Source of the DNA: Typhlomys cinereus
Taxonomy: Eukaryota; Chordata; Mammalia; Rodentia; Platacanthomyidae
NCBI GenBank assembly: GCA_023101885.1
Contig: JALPQD010000142.1
Span: 2,998,121 to 3,062,120, forward strand
Direction: 5' to 3'
DNA: 64,000 nt
Both the position numbers and the translations under genes were made by a program. The stretch's first letter is position 1. Each line of letters starts with the position of its first letter. Positions 11,893 through 21,660 of the stretch are shown piece by piece. The notes below the pieces were generated by a model. That model did no database searches. It was not told where the DNA came from and saw only the letters and a program-made list of their open reading frames with translations.

Positions 11893-12215
11893 AACAAAAA
11901 TATAATAGGGGCTGGAGAGGTGGCTCAGGGGTTAAGCCTCCGCCTTACAGGCGGAAGGTCCTGAGTTCGGATCCCAGATCCCACGTATAGACGCTGGGCG
12001 GAAGCGGGGGCGGCCTGCGTTTCCGGTCCTGGTAGGGCGGAGCCTGTGAATCCCGGGGCAGCAGGAGGTGGAGGCGTCCATGATGGTTCGCGAATTCGTC
12101 CGTGGTTCTACACACACACAGACACACACACACACACACGCACATGCGCACAGTTGAGTAAATAATAATAATAAAAAAATTTTAAAAAAATGGCTTTAAA
12201 AAATATATAATAAAA
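11893..12215 (+). mobile_element. B2-like SINE, full length
   Basis: Element starts at about 11908 with ggggctggagaggtggctca, which includes a canonical pol III A box. A B-box-like gagttcggatcc is at 11962-11973. The GC-rich body runs to about 12105, followed by a CA tract (12112-12140) and a tail with overlapping AATAAA-type signals and a short T run (12178-12183). Flanks aacaaaaatataata (11893-11907) and aaaaaatatataata (about 12200) look like an A/T-rich TSD. Confidence 0.92.
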
Positions 12216-12430
12216 TAGATAATATCTTTCTTGAGTTGCCATTAGATAATAATAAAGCAAAGAAAGCAAGGATGAAAGACGACCTGTGGGAATGATTGGT
12301 TCTCATAGGAGCACATTGCAGGACATAATGATCTTTAGTTCCTTGAAGAAAATGTTCACTTTCAGGTCTACCAGCTTCTGCCTTAGCTGAGGGTCCTCAG
12401 ATGGTAAAGAGCTGGCTCTAAGCCCAGAAT

Positions 12431-13356
12431 TCAATGGGCCTCTTTTTTTTTTAATACATTTTTTATTTCCGCTCATACAAACTTAATAGGTAGACCAGTT
12501 CCCTCCCTCCCTCCTCCTCCCCCTGAACCCCCTGCTCCTCCTCTCCTTCCTCCCCATTCCCCAGTGCCTCCCCCCCAATTCCTGGAGAGTCCTTTATTGT
12601 GTATGCCTAACTCTCCTCTGGGTCCTCCTCTCCGATGACGTACAAGGACCCAGTGGCATTTCCCTGAACCCTTTCTCGTGTTCCCCTCAAGCATAGGAAC
12701 ACTACTGTGAATGTCAATCCCTTGCCTCCAAGGATCTTGGTGCCTTTAGCTGATGCTAGACTTTGTGAGGTCAATAGTGTGTTGGACATTGTGCAGGGCA
12801 TGCAAAGTCCTATTATGATTGCTTTGGCCCTAACTAGTGTGGAGAATCTTGCAAATCATTGCTCCTCCCATCCTTGTGCTCTTACAATCTTACCGCACCC
12901 CTCTTCCGCAAATGTCCCTGAGCTTCAGGATGGGGAGAGATTAGGCTGGCCTTGTTCTATGTGGTTGATATAGAGTCTCTGAAGTTCTGGATTGTGGTTT
13001 GTCGATTTTCTTTTGCAGTTTTGCTGCTCCTGCAATGTCCTTCACTCCATCCTGCTGGGCACTGTGTCACCCCCTGGTCCTAGACAAAAAGCTGTTAAAC
13101 TGTAGTCTTGTTATAATAGCACATTCAAGGGTAGATGTAATAAAAGTAGCAAACCTCAGTGAGGGAGGGGTCAATAACCCATTTGCAAAATGATTACTTT
13201 TTAATCTGCCAGACTGAGAAAATAGGCCTCCATCAAGGAATGCAAGTAAGTAATGTGACACCTGGTTAAGTTCACAGACGTTCGTTCCTGATCATGTACA
13301 ACTGAAGGGGTATAATCTCACCAGAAGGGGAAACCATATAGTCAATGGGCCTCTTT
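12431..13356 (-). mobile_element. ~1-kb dispersed repeat, copy B, with 5' inversion
   Basis: Minus-strand copy of the repeat at 3884-4836. It starts at the T-run 12443-12452 and has the polypyrimidine stretch at about 12500-12570. The perfect 15-bp target-site duplication tcaatgggcctcttt is at 12431-12445 and 13342-13356. The 5'-most part, about 13217-13341, is in the opposite (plus) orientation relative to the rest: aatgcaagtaagtaatg reads forward as in copy C at 50070. A 5' inversion bounded by an intact TSD is the hallmark of twin priming by the L1 machinery. Confidence 0.88.
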
Positions 13357-14067
13357 AGAATTTACCCTGCCTAACAAATCATTGAAAAATAAAATTTAAA
13401 TCTCAAACAACTGTTATTATTGAATTTTATAGATGTTCTTTTGTTCTTTTGAATTTGTTTCTTAGTTCCATTCTAAGCTCATTTTTAAAAAAATAACCTT
13501 TTAAATACTGTCTAACTTTATTTCCATTTGTCCCTTCTATTTCCTTAATATTTTATTTGCAAGAATACTGGGAAGACCACACATTTTCCATTCAACTAAA
13601 TGGTTTTATTTACTCAGTTCATATTTAAATAATGATAACAGATAAAATTGAAAGAGTGATGAAATCATATTTCAAAAGTGGAATTCTACCTCAGTTCTAC
13701 ACAGAGAGCAGCAATTCTAAAACAACAGGTGCCTTCATAGTTTTGATATGACGTCATGCCATCTTCATAGCATTTCCGCTGTTTTGGAGATTTCACAGAT
13801 ACCTTGAAGAAACTGAAGACCAACTGCAAAGACAATGTTCCCCCAGGGCTCCTGAGCTAGCTGTCTGCCTCAGGCCTTGCTCCAGTCATGACCACTCAAA
13901 GCAGTTTGCAGCTGCAAGCTGTGGATTAAGAAGAACATCTGTGAGTTCTGTATTACTCTGCTCCCTCTGCAGCTTCTCACTCATGTTACAAGGGGAGCAC
14001 CTACATGGGGATCCAATAAAATACCTTTGCTTCATTTTTATGTGACTTCTCCTCTACCTTACTCCTT
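13357..14067. other. Unique sequence with a perfect CRE
   Basis: No repeat recognised. A palindromic cAMP-response element, TGACGTCA, is at 13749-13756. The next 250 bp are of moderate GC, with ordinary word content and no frame worth calling. Confidence 0.5.
13749..13756. promoter_or_regulatory. Perfect CRE palindrome (TGACGTCA)
   Basis: The 8-bp consensus site for CREB/ATF factors. Whether it is bound cannot be told from the sequence. No TATA, CpG island or gene start is adjacent. Confidence 0.35.
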
Positions 14068-14219
14068 TTTCTCTCTCTCTTCCTTCCTTCCTTCCTTCCT
14101 TCCTTTCTTCCTTCCTTCTTTCCTTCCTTCCTTCCTTCCTTCCTTCCTTCCTTCCTCCCTTCCTCCCTCTCTTCCTCCCTCCTTCCCTCCTTCCTTCCTT
14201 CCTTCTTTCCTTTTTCTCC
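14068..14219. repeat. TTCC-rich polypyrimidine microsatellite
   Basis: About 150 bp of almost pure pyrimidine, mainly TTCC units with CTCT and TCCC variants. Long homopurine/homopyrimidine mirror-like tracts of this kind can form triplex DNA and are length-unstable. Confidence 0.95.
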
Positions 14220-14789
14220 TGGAAAATAATCCAGATAAATTTCATTTTAGGTGTTCGCAAAGCTTTAGTACAAAACAAGATTTTTTTACTAGCTTCTTGA
14301 GTGCAGGTGGGTCACATATTTAATCTGGAGCAAATAGCAAAAAGTCATTAAGAAATTTCTATTGAGACTTCTTTCTCTCATAAGAAAAACTCATGGTGTC
14401 AGTGAACCCAATAGATAACAAAGTTTTAGATATGCAAAATACGATTTAGATTATTTAACTTTTGGATGCTGCACAGGCATCACTATTCTATCGTAACAGT
14501 GAAACAATAAACTAATGCTGTCGCATGCATGGACTCATTGAAACTATGTTTACTTCTACAAGACCTGCATGAAATTTGGCTTAACATTTTTTTTCCATGG
14601 GATGGAAAGGTTCTAAAAAAACTCCATGTCTCTTTGAGACTCCTGAGATAATACTAATTGGGGTAGTGAAGGGGCGCTGCTTTCTTCAATGTTTTGCCCA
14701 CTGATGTGTGATCCATGTTCCAGCATAGGAAGCCCAGATGAAATTCAGCAACCAAGACACATAAAAAGACATATAAGTACAAGAGAGAC
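14220..14789. other. Unique sequence
   Basis: Nothing recognised. Confidence 0.5.
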
Positions 14790-14905
14790 TGGTAAGAAGA
14801 TTCATATGGTAAAGATGGATGAGATTGGGTAATAAGTGAAAATAACATGAAACATTGTATTTGTGTATGAAACTCTAAAAGAATAACAATAAATTAAATT
14901 TAAAA
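14790..14905 (+). mobile_element. Probable L1 3'-end remnant
   Basis: The stretch with gatggatgagattgggtaat and gtatttgtgtatgaaactct, followed by an A-rich run, resembles the 3' ends of the L1 copies at 18480-18560 and 53480-53585 (both have ttgtatatgaaaa near the end). Only about 115 bp remain; the 5' part is absent. Confidence 0.35.
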
Positions 14906-15763
14906 ATGTCTTTGCTTTTGCGTCAGTACAATGTTGTTTTATTACTATGACTTTGTACTTTAGCTTAAGGTCTGACATACTAATACCTCCAACAGAGTTT
15001 TTATTTCTCAGGATTTTTTTTTCTATCTGGGGCTTTTGTACTTCTATATGAGTTTGGAAGATTTTTTTTATCAATTTCTATGAAGAACTTCAGTGGCTGT
15101 TTGATTTGAATTATGTCGAATCTGTATGTAGTTTTTAGACAGATGAGCATTTGTAAAATGCTAATTCTAACAATACAGGCACGTGGCAGGTCTTTTCACT
15201 TTCTGGTATCTTCTGTAATTTGTTTGTTAGAGGTATTTCATTATATAGGTCTTTCAACATGCTTGATTATATTTATTGCAAGGTTGATCATTTCACTTAT
15301 ATTAAATGGAAACATTTGTCTTAGGTCTTTCTTGTTTTGTTCATTCTTGACATATAGGAAAGATATTTGTTTTGGAAATTAATTTTGTAGCCTGTCTCTC
15401 TATTGAATATATATATATATATATAGGGGTCACTTAGTTATAGAACCATATCATAAACAAATAGGGATACCTTCACTTTTTCCTTTCCTATCTATATTCC
15501 TTTTATCACCCTCTCTTGTCATATAGTTCTAGTTAAGATTTCAAGTACAGGGCTGGAGAGGTGGCTCAGGGGTTAAGCCTCCGCCTTGCAGGCGGAAGGT
15601 CCCGAGTTCGGATCCCAGATCCCACATATAGACGCCAGGCGGAAGCGGGGGCGGCCTGTACTTCTGATCCTGGTAGGGCGGAGCCTGTGAATCCCCGGGC
15701 AGAAGGAGGTGGAGGCGTCCATGGTGGTTCGCGAATTCGTCCGTGGTTCTACACACACACATA

Positions 15764-15818
<55 letters not shown>

Positions 15819-16080
15819 ACACACATGCGCACAGTTGAATAAATAATAATAATAAAAAATTAAAAAAAAAAGATTTCAAGTACAATATTGATCAGAAGTT
15901 GTTACAGTAAAAAAACCTTACATAATTCCTAATCTAAGTGAGAATGAATGCTTCAAGTTTTTCATAGTTTAGGATGGTTTTTGCTATAAATATGTTTTAT
16001 ATGGCCTATAGTATGTTCGTTATGTTCCTTCTATATCTGTTGTCTTCCGGGTTTTTAATCGTAATGGAGTGTCAAGTTGA
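14906..16080 (-). mobile_element. L1 ORF2 segment, inverted 5' part of a twin-primed L1
   Basis: Reverse-strand L1 ORF2, interrupted by a SINE at 15550-15869. The region complementary to 14906-15540 and 15885-16080 encodes the reverse-transcriptase part of ORF2. The catalytic 'FADD' neighbourhood falls at about 15440-15470 but is degenerate and followed by a stop in the reverse frame, so the element is dead. The low-coordinate end corresponds in L1 to a point just before the sequence that begins at 16081 on the plus strand. Thus the two halves are neighbours in L1 but point in opposite directions. Confidence 0.78.
15535..15884 (+). mobile_element. B2-like SINE with long CA tract, 15-bp TSD
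   Basis: Insertion at about 15550-15869 into the L1 fragment. It is flanked by the perfect 15-bp duplication aagatttcaagtaca (15535-15549 and 15870-15884). A box at about 15559-15570, B-box-like gagttcggatcc at 15604-15615, GC-rich body to 15750, CA tract at about 15752-15825 with a few CATA/GACA interruptions, then an aataataataaaaaatt tail. It dates the L1 as older than this SINE. Confidence 0.95.
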
Positions 16081-18560
16081 AGACCCAGATTTAAATACTT
16101 ACACCTATAGTCAACCAGTTTTTGATATAGATACCTAAAGAAAAGAAAATTAGAAAGAGGACAACAAATGATGCTGACAAAATTGAATATCCACATGCAG
16201 AAAAATGAAACTAGACTTTTATCTGTTATCCTGTATAATAAATTAACTCCAAATGGATCAAATACTTTAATGTAAGACAGAAGACTATAAAACTCCTAGA
16301 AAGGATAGGGAGTACACTTCAACATTTTGTGAACAGGACCCCAAATATATAGGAAATTAGATCAACACTTAGCAAGTGGGATTTCATGAAATTAAAGCTT
16401 CTGTTCAGCAACAGAGTTTGCTAATTGAGCAAAAAGGAAACTAACAAAATTGAAGAAAATTTTTGCTAGTTACATACCTAATAGAGGACTAATATCCAGA
16501 GTATGCAAAATTTTAAAAAAATTCAATGTCAAGAAAGCAAACTGATCAATTTCAAATATGGACCTTAATAAAAAGAAATTTTCACAGGACAAAATTTAAA
16601 TTAAATATCTATCAAGTGGCTTAAAAATGTTCTATCTCTGAAGCTATCAGGGAAATGTCAGTTAAAACTAACCTGAAATATTACCAGTCATAATGCCTAA
16701 AATCTAAAACACAAATCACCAAAAAATGCTGGAGAAGATGCAGGAATAAAGATTCCCTTACTCATAAAGACATTATATAATGTCTTTGAAGATCAAGATG
16801 GAGATTTCTAAAAAAAAAAAAAACTAAAAATCAAAATATTATGCAACCCAGTTATACCACTACTGGGAATATTTCCAAAGAATACTGTATGTTATTACAG
16901 AAACACATGCACATCCATGTCTATTACAACTTTGTTCTCAATAGCAAAGAAATGGATTCAGCCTTGATGTCCAATGATAGATGAATGGATATCGAATATG
17001 TGATGTATAGGCAAAAGGAAATACTATTCAGTTGTCAAAAAATGAATTAGTGAAACTTTCTGTTAAGAGGATAGAATTGGAAGAAATTTTACTTGGCAAG
17101 TATCCCAGATTTAGAAAGACAGAAGTCTCATGCTCTCCCTCTTAAGTGGATGCTAGGAGATTTACCTTAAGAATATTATATAGATATGGAAAATTTCATA
17201 ACACCCACAAACTGCAAAAAAATGACTAGAGGAAAAATCTAAAAATGGAGACACCAAAAAAAAATGAAAGGAAATAGATGAATACAGTAATTATGGAAAA
17301 AAGGAATTTGATATGGCAAGGGATGGGGAAGTATAAAAGCAAAAGGTTCAGGGAACCCCAGGTTAGAATGCTGCAAGTTACAGCAAGAAGTTTGGCAAGA
17401 AAAATCCAGTAGGGCAAGCGTTGGTATCCAATGACCTCTGGTTATCAATCACTCTCTGAATGGATTCTAAACCCCTACTTATTGAAAGGGAGCTTGGTAC
17501 TGCAAACTTGCCCAAATTACAGTGGACAGGGAGAAATTAGGCACTAGAGATAAGAACAGGCATCTTAATGCTAACTGTAAATACTTGATAGTAAACTACC
17601 ATCTAAACACTTCTTATATCCTTAGATAAGAAAAGCTCTCAACATTTAACCAAAATGCATCCTGTTGCAATGGAAGATTAGAGGTTTAGAGAACCACAAC
17701 TGGTCAGAGTATAGGCAGTCCTGGAATATTCAGCCTTGATAAAGCCATCAAAATGTCTTCCGATCTCAGGGCTCAGGGAACCTAGCAGAAGAAGATAAGG
17801 TAAGACTGAAAGAGCCTAAATGTGTGGAGGTATACTACTGACCATGACATTCCAGTCATGATAAGGGTGCTGGATCCACTAACTCACCACAATGAGATCT
17901 ACTTCAACCAGATCTACATTCAAGGGTCAGCATATCATCTTCCCTAGGGACCTGCAAGGATCTTAGGAAGAAACAACTATCCTCAGAGAGCTTTTAGGGG
18001 AAGATGTTCAGCAAGGGAAGGAGAGCTTCCTCACCTGTGGTTTAGGCTACTAAAAAGCCACTTATACCACCACAGAAACCTGGTCCTTTACTTACTCAGG
18101 CATCAACAAAGGAGCCCTGTGGTCCACACATGCAGAGGGAGATAAGAGCTAAAGTGGGGCTGGAGAGGTGGCTCAGGGGTTAAGCCTCTGCCTTCCAGGC
18201 GGAAGGTCCTGAGTTCGGATCCCAGATCCCACGTATAGACGCCAGGCGGAAGCGGGGGCGGCCTGCGCTTCTGGTCCTGGTAGGGCGGAGCCTGTGAATC
18301 CCGGGGCAGAAGGAGGTGGAGGCGTCCATGGTGGTTCACGAATTCATCCGTGGTTCTACACATACACCGACACACACGCGCACATGCACATACACAGTTG
18401 AATAAATAATAATAATAAAAAATTTTAAAAAAAGAGTTAAAGTGACATGACTGGATTGGTAAAGGGATGGGAAAGTGGGGGAGTAGGAATGTGAGAGAGG
18501 AGGGAGGGGAAGAACAGACATGCATTTTGTTTGTATATGAAAAAAAATTAATTAAAAATT
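16081..18560 (+). mobile_element. L1 ORF2 3' end plus 3' UTR, forward part of a twin-primed L1
   Basis: From 16081 to about 17165 the sequence follows the C-terminal third of L1 ORF2: aaaaatgaaactagactttt, ggagaagatgcaggaataaa, ttataccactactgggaata, and aatggattcagccttgatgt are recognisable landmarks. Frame is destroyed by many substitutions and indels. From 17165 to about 18560 is a long 3' UTR that matches 52795-53580 elsewhere in the window, ending in an A-rich tail after tgtatatgaaaaaaaattaa. A SINE interrupts it at 18156-18432. Together with 14906-16080 it forms one insertion with an inverted 5' part. Confidence 0.8.
18145..18443 (+). mobile_element. B2-like SINE in L1 3' UTR, 11-bp TSD
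   Basis: Element about 18156-18432 inserted into the L1 3' UTR. TSD agagctaaagt at 18145-18155 versus agagttaaagt at 18433-18443, one mismatch. The CA tract is short and interrupted (18355-18395). The tail has overlapping AATAAA signals and a TTTT at 18423-18426. Confidence 0.93.
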
Positions 18561-20089
18561 TTTTTTAAAATAGTATTTTTGATCACTGCAAATGTAGGAG
18601 CACTATCTCAGAACATCATGAGACCATGTACAGAAAAGGGCTTATTAAATAAATAATAGAAACGTCTTGCAAAGTTTCCTTTGCATGGAGATATTTGAAA
18701 TTACATCTGTATCTATTTCTTGTCACCTTTTTGATATATTAAACCTAGTCAATATTCTATTTAAATTAATTCATTCAGCTGCAATGCAGATCAACATCTA
18801 ATTCATCTATGTTTGTATTTAAAACTATTGCACACTTGGCACTCCTAACAGCATTCCAGCAAGTTCACACTTAAAAAGAAAAAGAAACATTTTTTTTCTT
18901 AAATTGCTTCCACATTTGCTAAGTACTCAGGTTCAATGTATGAAATCTTGTTTTGTACTCAATGTTCTAAAAGAGGGAAGGCATGCCATCTTGACAGATT
19001 TTGTTCCTTGAAGATTGGTTTAAGACTTTTATACAAAAAGAATACAAGATTAATGATGACTGAGAAGGAAGAAGTATTCTTTCTGGCCTCTAAGCAGGGG
19101 GAATGACACATGATAGGATTGTTGTCATGTCAATGACTCAAACTCCAGTGAAAATGAAAGACTTGAGGCCAGCAACATCTTTTTATTTTCTCTACTGTGG
19201 CAGTGACTTTGTGAAGTATTCAGACTCAGTGGTCTGCCACTGAGAACAGCATTTTAAACTTTCCATTTAATTCTCATGGAGAAAGGAAATGCAACTGATA
19301 AAATAATTTATGTAAAGATTAGGCAGTGCCGAGGAAATGCTCAAATTTGAATGTGCATTTATGTGTATCTGTATGAGTTTGTAAATATCTTGAGTCTTAG
19401 TTGTAAAATTTAAAGTTTTTCATTATCTAATATTGATCTGCTCCTCATTGTTTCATGATAAGTACATCCCACAGCAATCTTGGCTGGGAGTCTGCATGTT
19501 GTACTAGACTATGACTATTTGACAGTGACTGGTGGCATAATTGAGAAGCTTTTAAGTTGTATCTGTTTATCAATAGAAAAGATTAAAACCATATAATCTT
19601 TTATTTTGTCTACAAGACAATTAAATGATTAAGTATATCTACTTAAATATAAGATATTAATTAATTTAACAAATAAAACCCAAAATATATTTTTGAATCT
19701 TAACTGTTTCATAGCATTCTTGATTTCTAATTAAAAGCAATCATACTTTGTGTGTGCCGCTAAGTCTCTTTATGACTTTTACCTTTATTTGATATGCACT
19801 TTGCAATAAGAGCGGTCAGTTGACATCTAATTTTATGAGAACAAACTGAGCTGGCATATAGCAAGTGCTTGCAGATAGCAATTCCAGGTAAATATAAAGA
19901 AAGTCTCTGAGGATCTGTCCATGATTTGCTATAATTTAGAGCTGTAGAAAATAAGAAACCCAAGAACCAAAATGCTGTTCCTTTGCTTCTTTTGTGCTAA
20001 TATTAAAATGTCATTTTGTTTTTTATCTACTTTTAGAAATAGCTTGGCAAAGTACTAAAAGGAAATACACATTGTGCAAATATTTACTG
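18561..20089. other. Unique AT-rich sequence
   Basis: No gene or clear repeat. Confidence 0.55.
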
Positions 20090-20395
20090 CCATCATTTGG
20101 ATTGTACACATCCTCTGATGTAAGAACTGCCAGATTGTGGGACTATTTGGGAGGTACTAGAACCTTTAAAAGGTTGGGTTTGATGATTGGTACTAGGGCA
20201 TGCTTCAGTCTTCACTGCCACATCCTATTTTTTTAACAGCCATGATGTGAACAGTTTTCCTGTAATTGTATTTAATCAGTGATGTGCTATACTATTTCAG
20301 CCCCCAAATGAGTATGGATTGAAGCCATGAGTCAAAAATAAATCTTTCGTTTCCTTAGGTTGATGATCTGATATTTTCACTGCAGTAATAAAAAA
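20090..20395 (+). mobile_element. MaLR-like LTR relic
   Basis: The 3' portion has the familiar order of ERVL-MaLR LTR ends: gattgaagccatgagtcaaa, then aataaatctttc (polyadenylation region), then ttgatgatctgatattttca. The 5' part is diverged and its boundary is approximate. Solo LTR remnant; no internal sequence seen. Confidence 0.45.
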
Positions 20396-21420
20396 AGAAA
20401 AAGATATTTTTAGTTATTTGGAGAATATGCCACAAAACATAATTAAATTATGAAATTAAATTGTCTGTCTATAAATTTCTGATACCCTTCCATGACACCA
20501 CACTTTTGGTTAGTGACATTTCTCAGGTTTTAAACAGTTGATCCCCAAAACATCATATGCGTTATCCTTTAATTTGAGCAGCACATATACTGGCATTGCA
20601 ATTTTATACTATTTCTAAGTTTTCTCTGCTCATTTGTACGTGTGATTTTATGTACCTTAGCAAATTATTTAAAGAAAATCATGGACATAGGAAATAGTTC
20701 AGTATGTACCCCATTTTTATAATAGTCAATCACATGCTACTGATATTTGATTTGGGAAATCAATGACATGTAAATGCATAATTCTTTCAAATTTTAAAAA
20801 CTATTTGTATCTACATGGAGCATATTAAGAGATAAATTAATAGCATGTTTTAATTGAAATGTCAGAAGTACTTCCTTTTTGAAGTTCCTTTAATGAGAGA
20901 CAAAGTCACTCTTTGAAGGAAAATATAAAATAGATTATTTATGAGCTAAGAGTGAGATTATTACTTCATTCATCTAAAACTTAGCTGAGAGTCATTGCTT
21001 AAAAATCATTTTCCTCCTAAGTATTATGTAAATCAATGAAGAACTGGGGTTTAGTTTGCTGTTAACACAGCTGAGATTCCTGTTCTTCCCCACTGTCTTT
21101 ATAAAGGCCTGAGGAATCTGTTTGTTTCTAGCAAATGTTTCACTGTGCAAAGCCCATATCAGCACAGGGAACTCATTGTGTGACAGCATGAATGTCATTT
21201 CCAACTCATGCTTGCTTCACTGATTTCTTAAGTCTTGTGGGTATGCTATTTCTTCTCTTAGGTGTTTCATATTATATTAATTAATTTGTTAATCACTTAT
21301 CTCCAGAATGAAGATTTTCATATAAGATTATAAAACATCATCAAAATGAGTGTTTGTGACACTCAAAATTTCTCAGCCATTTGTTATTAAGCCATCTGTA
21401 TATCGTAGTGTGTGAGTTCT
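20396..21420. other. Unique AT-rich sequence
   Basis: Nothing convincing. A 14-base match to the U6 snRNA 5' region (gcagcacatatact) occurs at 20578-20591 without the rest of U6. Confidence 0.5.
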
Positions 21421-21424
21421 GTTA

Positions 21425-21660
21425 TGATAGCTACTCTCAGTCGTTAACTTGAAATCTACATTCACTGGGCAATGAGACTTTGGGAAAGCTAAGGAGTGGT
21501 TATCTTGATTAGCTTAATCAAGGTTAAGAGAAATGATCACTGTCTTTGGCTGGAAGTCTGCAGTGTAAAAATGGAAAAAGGGAAAAGAACATTGCTCTCT
21601 GCTTCTTGATTATGGACCAGCTGCTTAATGGTTCTGCAACCTTGAGTTCCTTCCATTGTG
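21425..21660 (+). mobile_element. Possible old LTR/medium-reiterated repeat
   Basis: Words such as tatcttgattagcttaatca, then ctctgcttcttgattatgga and aatggttctgcaacc resemble a common mammalian medium-reiterated repeat with 'tgattaggttaat...ctgcttcctgactgcgga' order. Highly diverged; class uncertain. Confidence 0.3.

Noticed and set aside
11908..11990. tRNA gene call from the SINE heads
   Set aside because: A and B boxes exist but no acceptor stem; the head continues into the SINE body.
15541..15885. Open frames reading a CVCVCV stretch followed by EPRTNS... (also at 11932, 25530, 29889, 39128, 58500, 60254)
   Set aside because: They are translations of the SINE CA/TG tract and body, repeated in every copy. 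No start context or protein family supports them.
20578..20591. U6 snRNA gene or pseudogene
   Set aside because: Only about 14 contiguous matching bases; the rest of U6 is absent.
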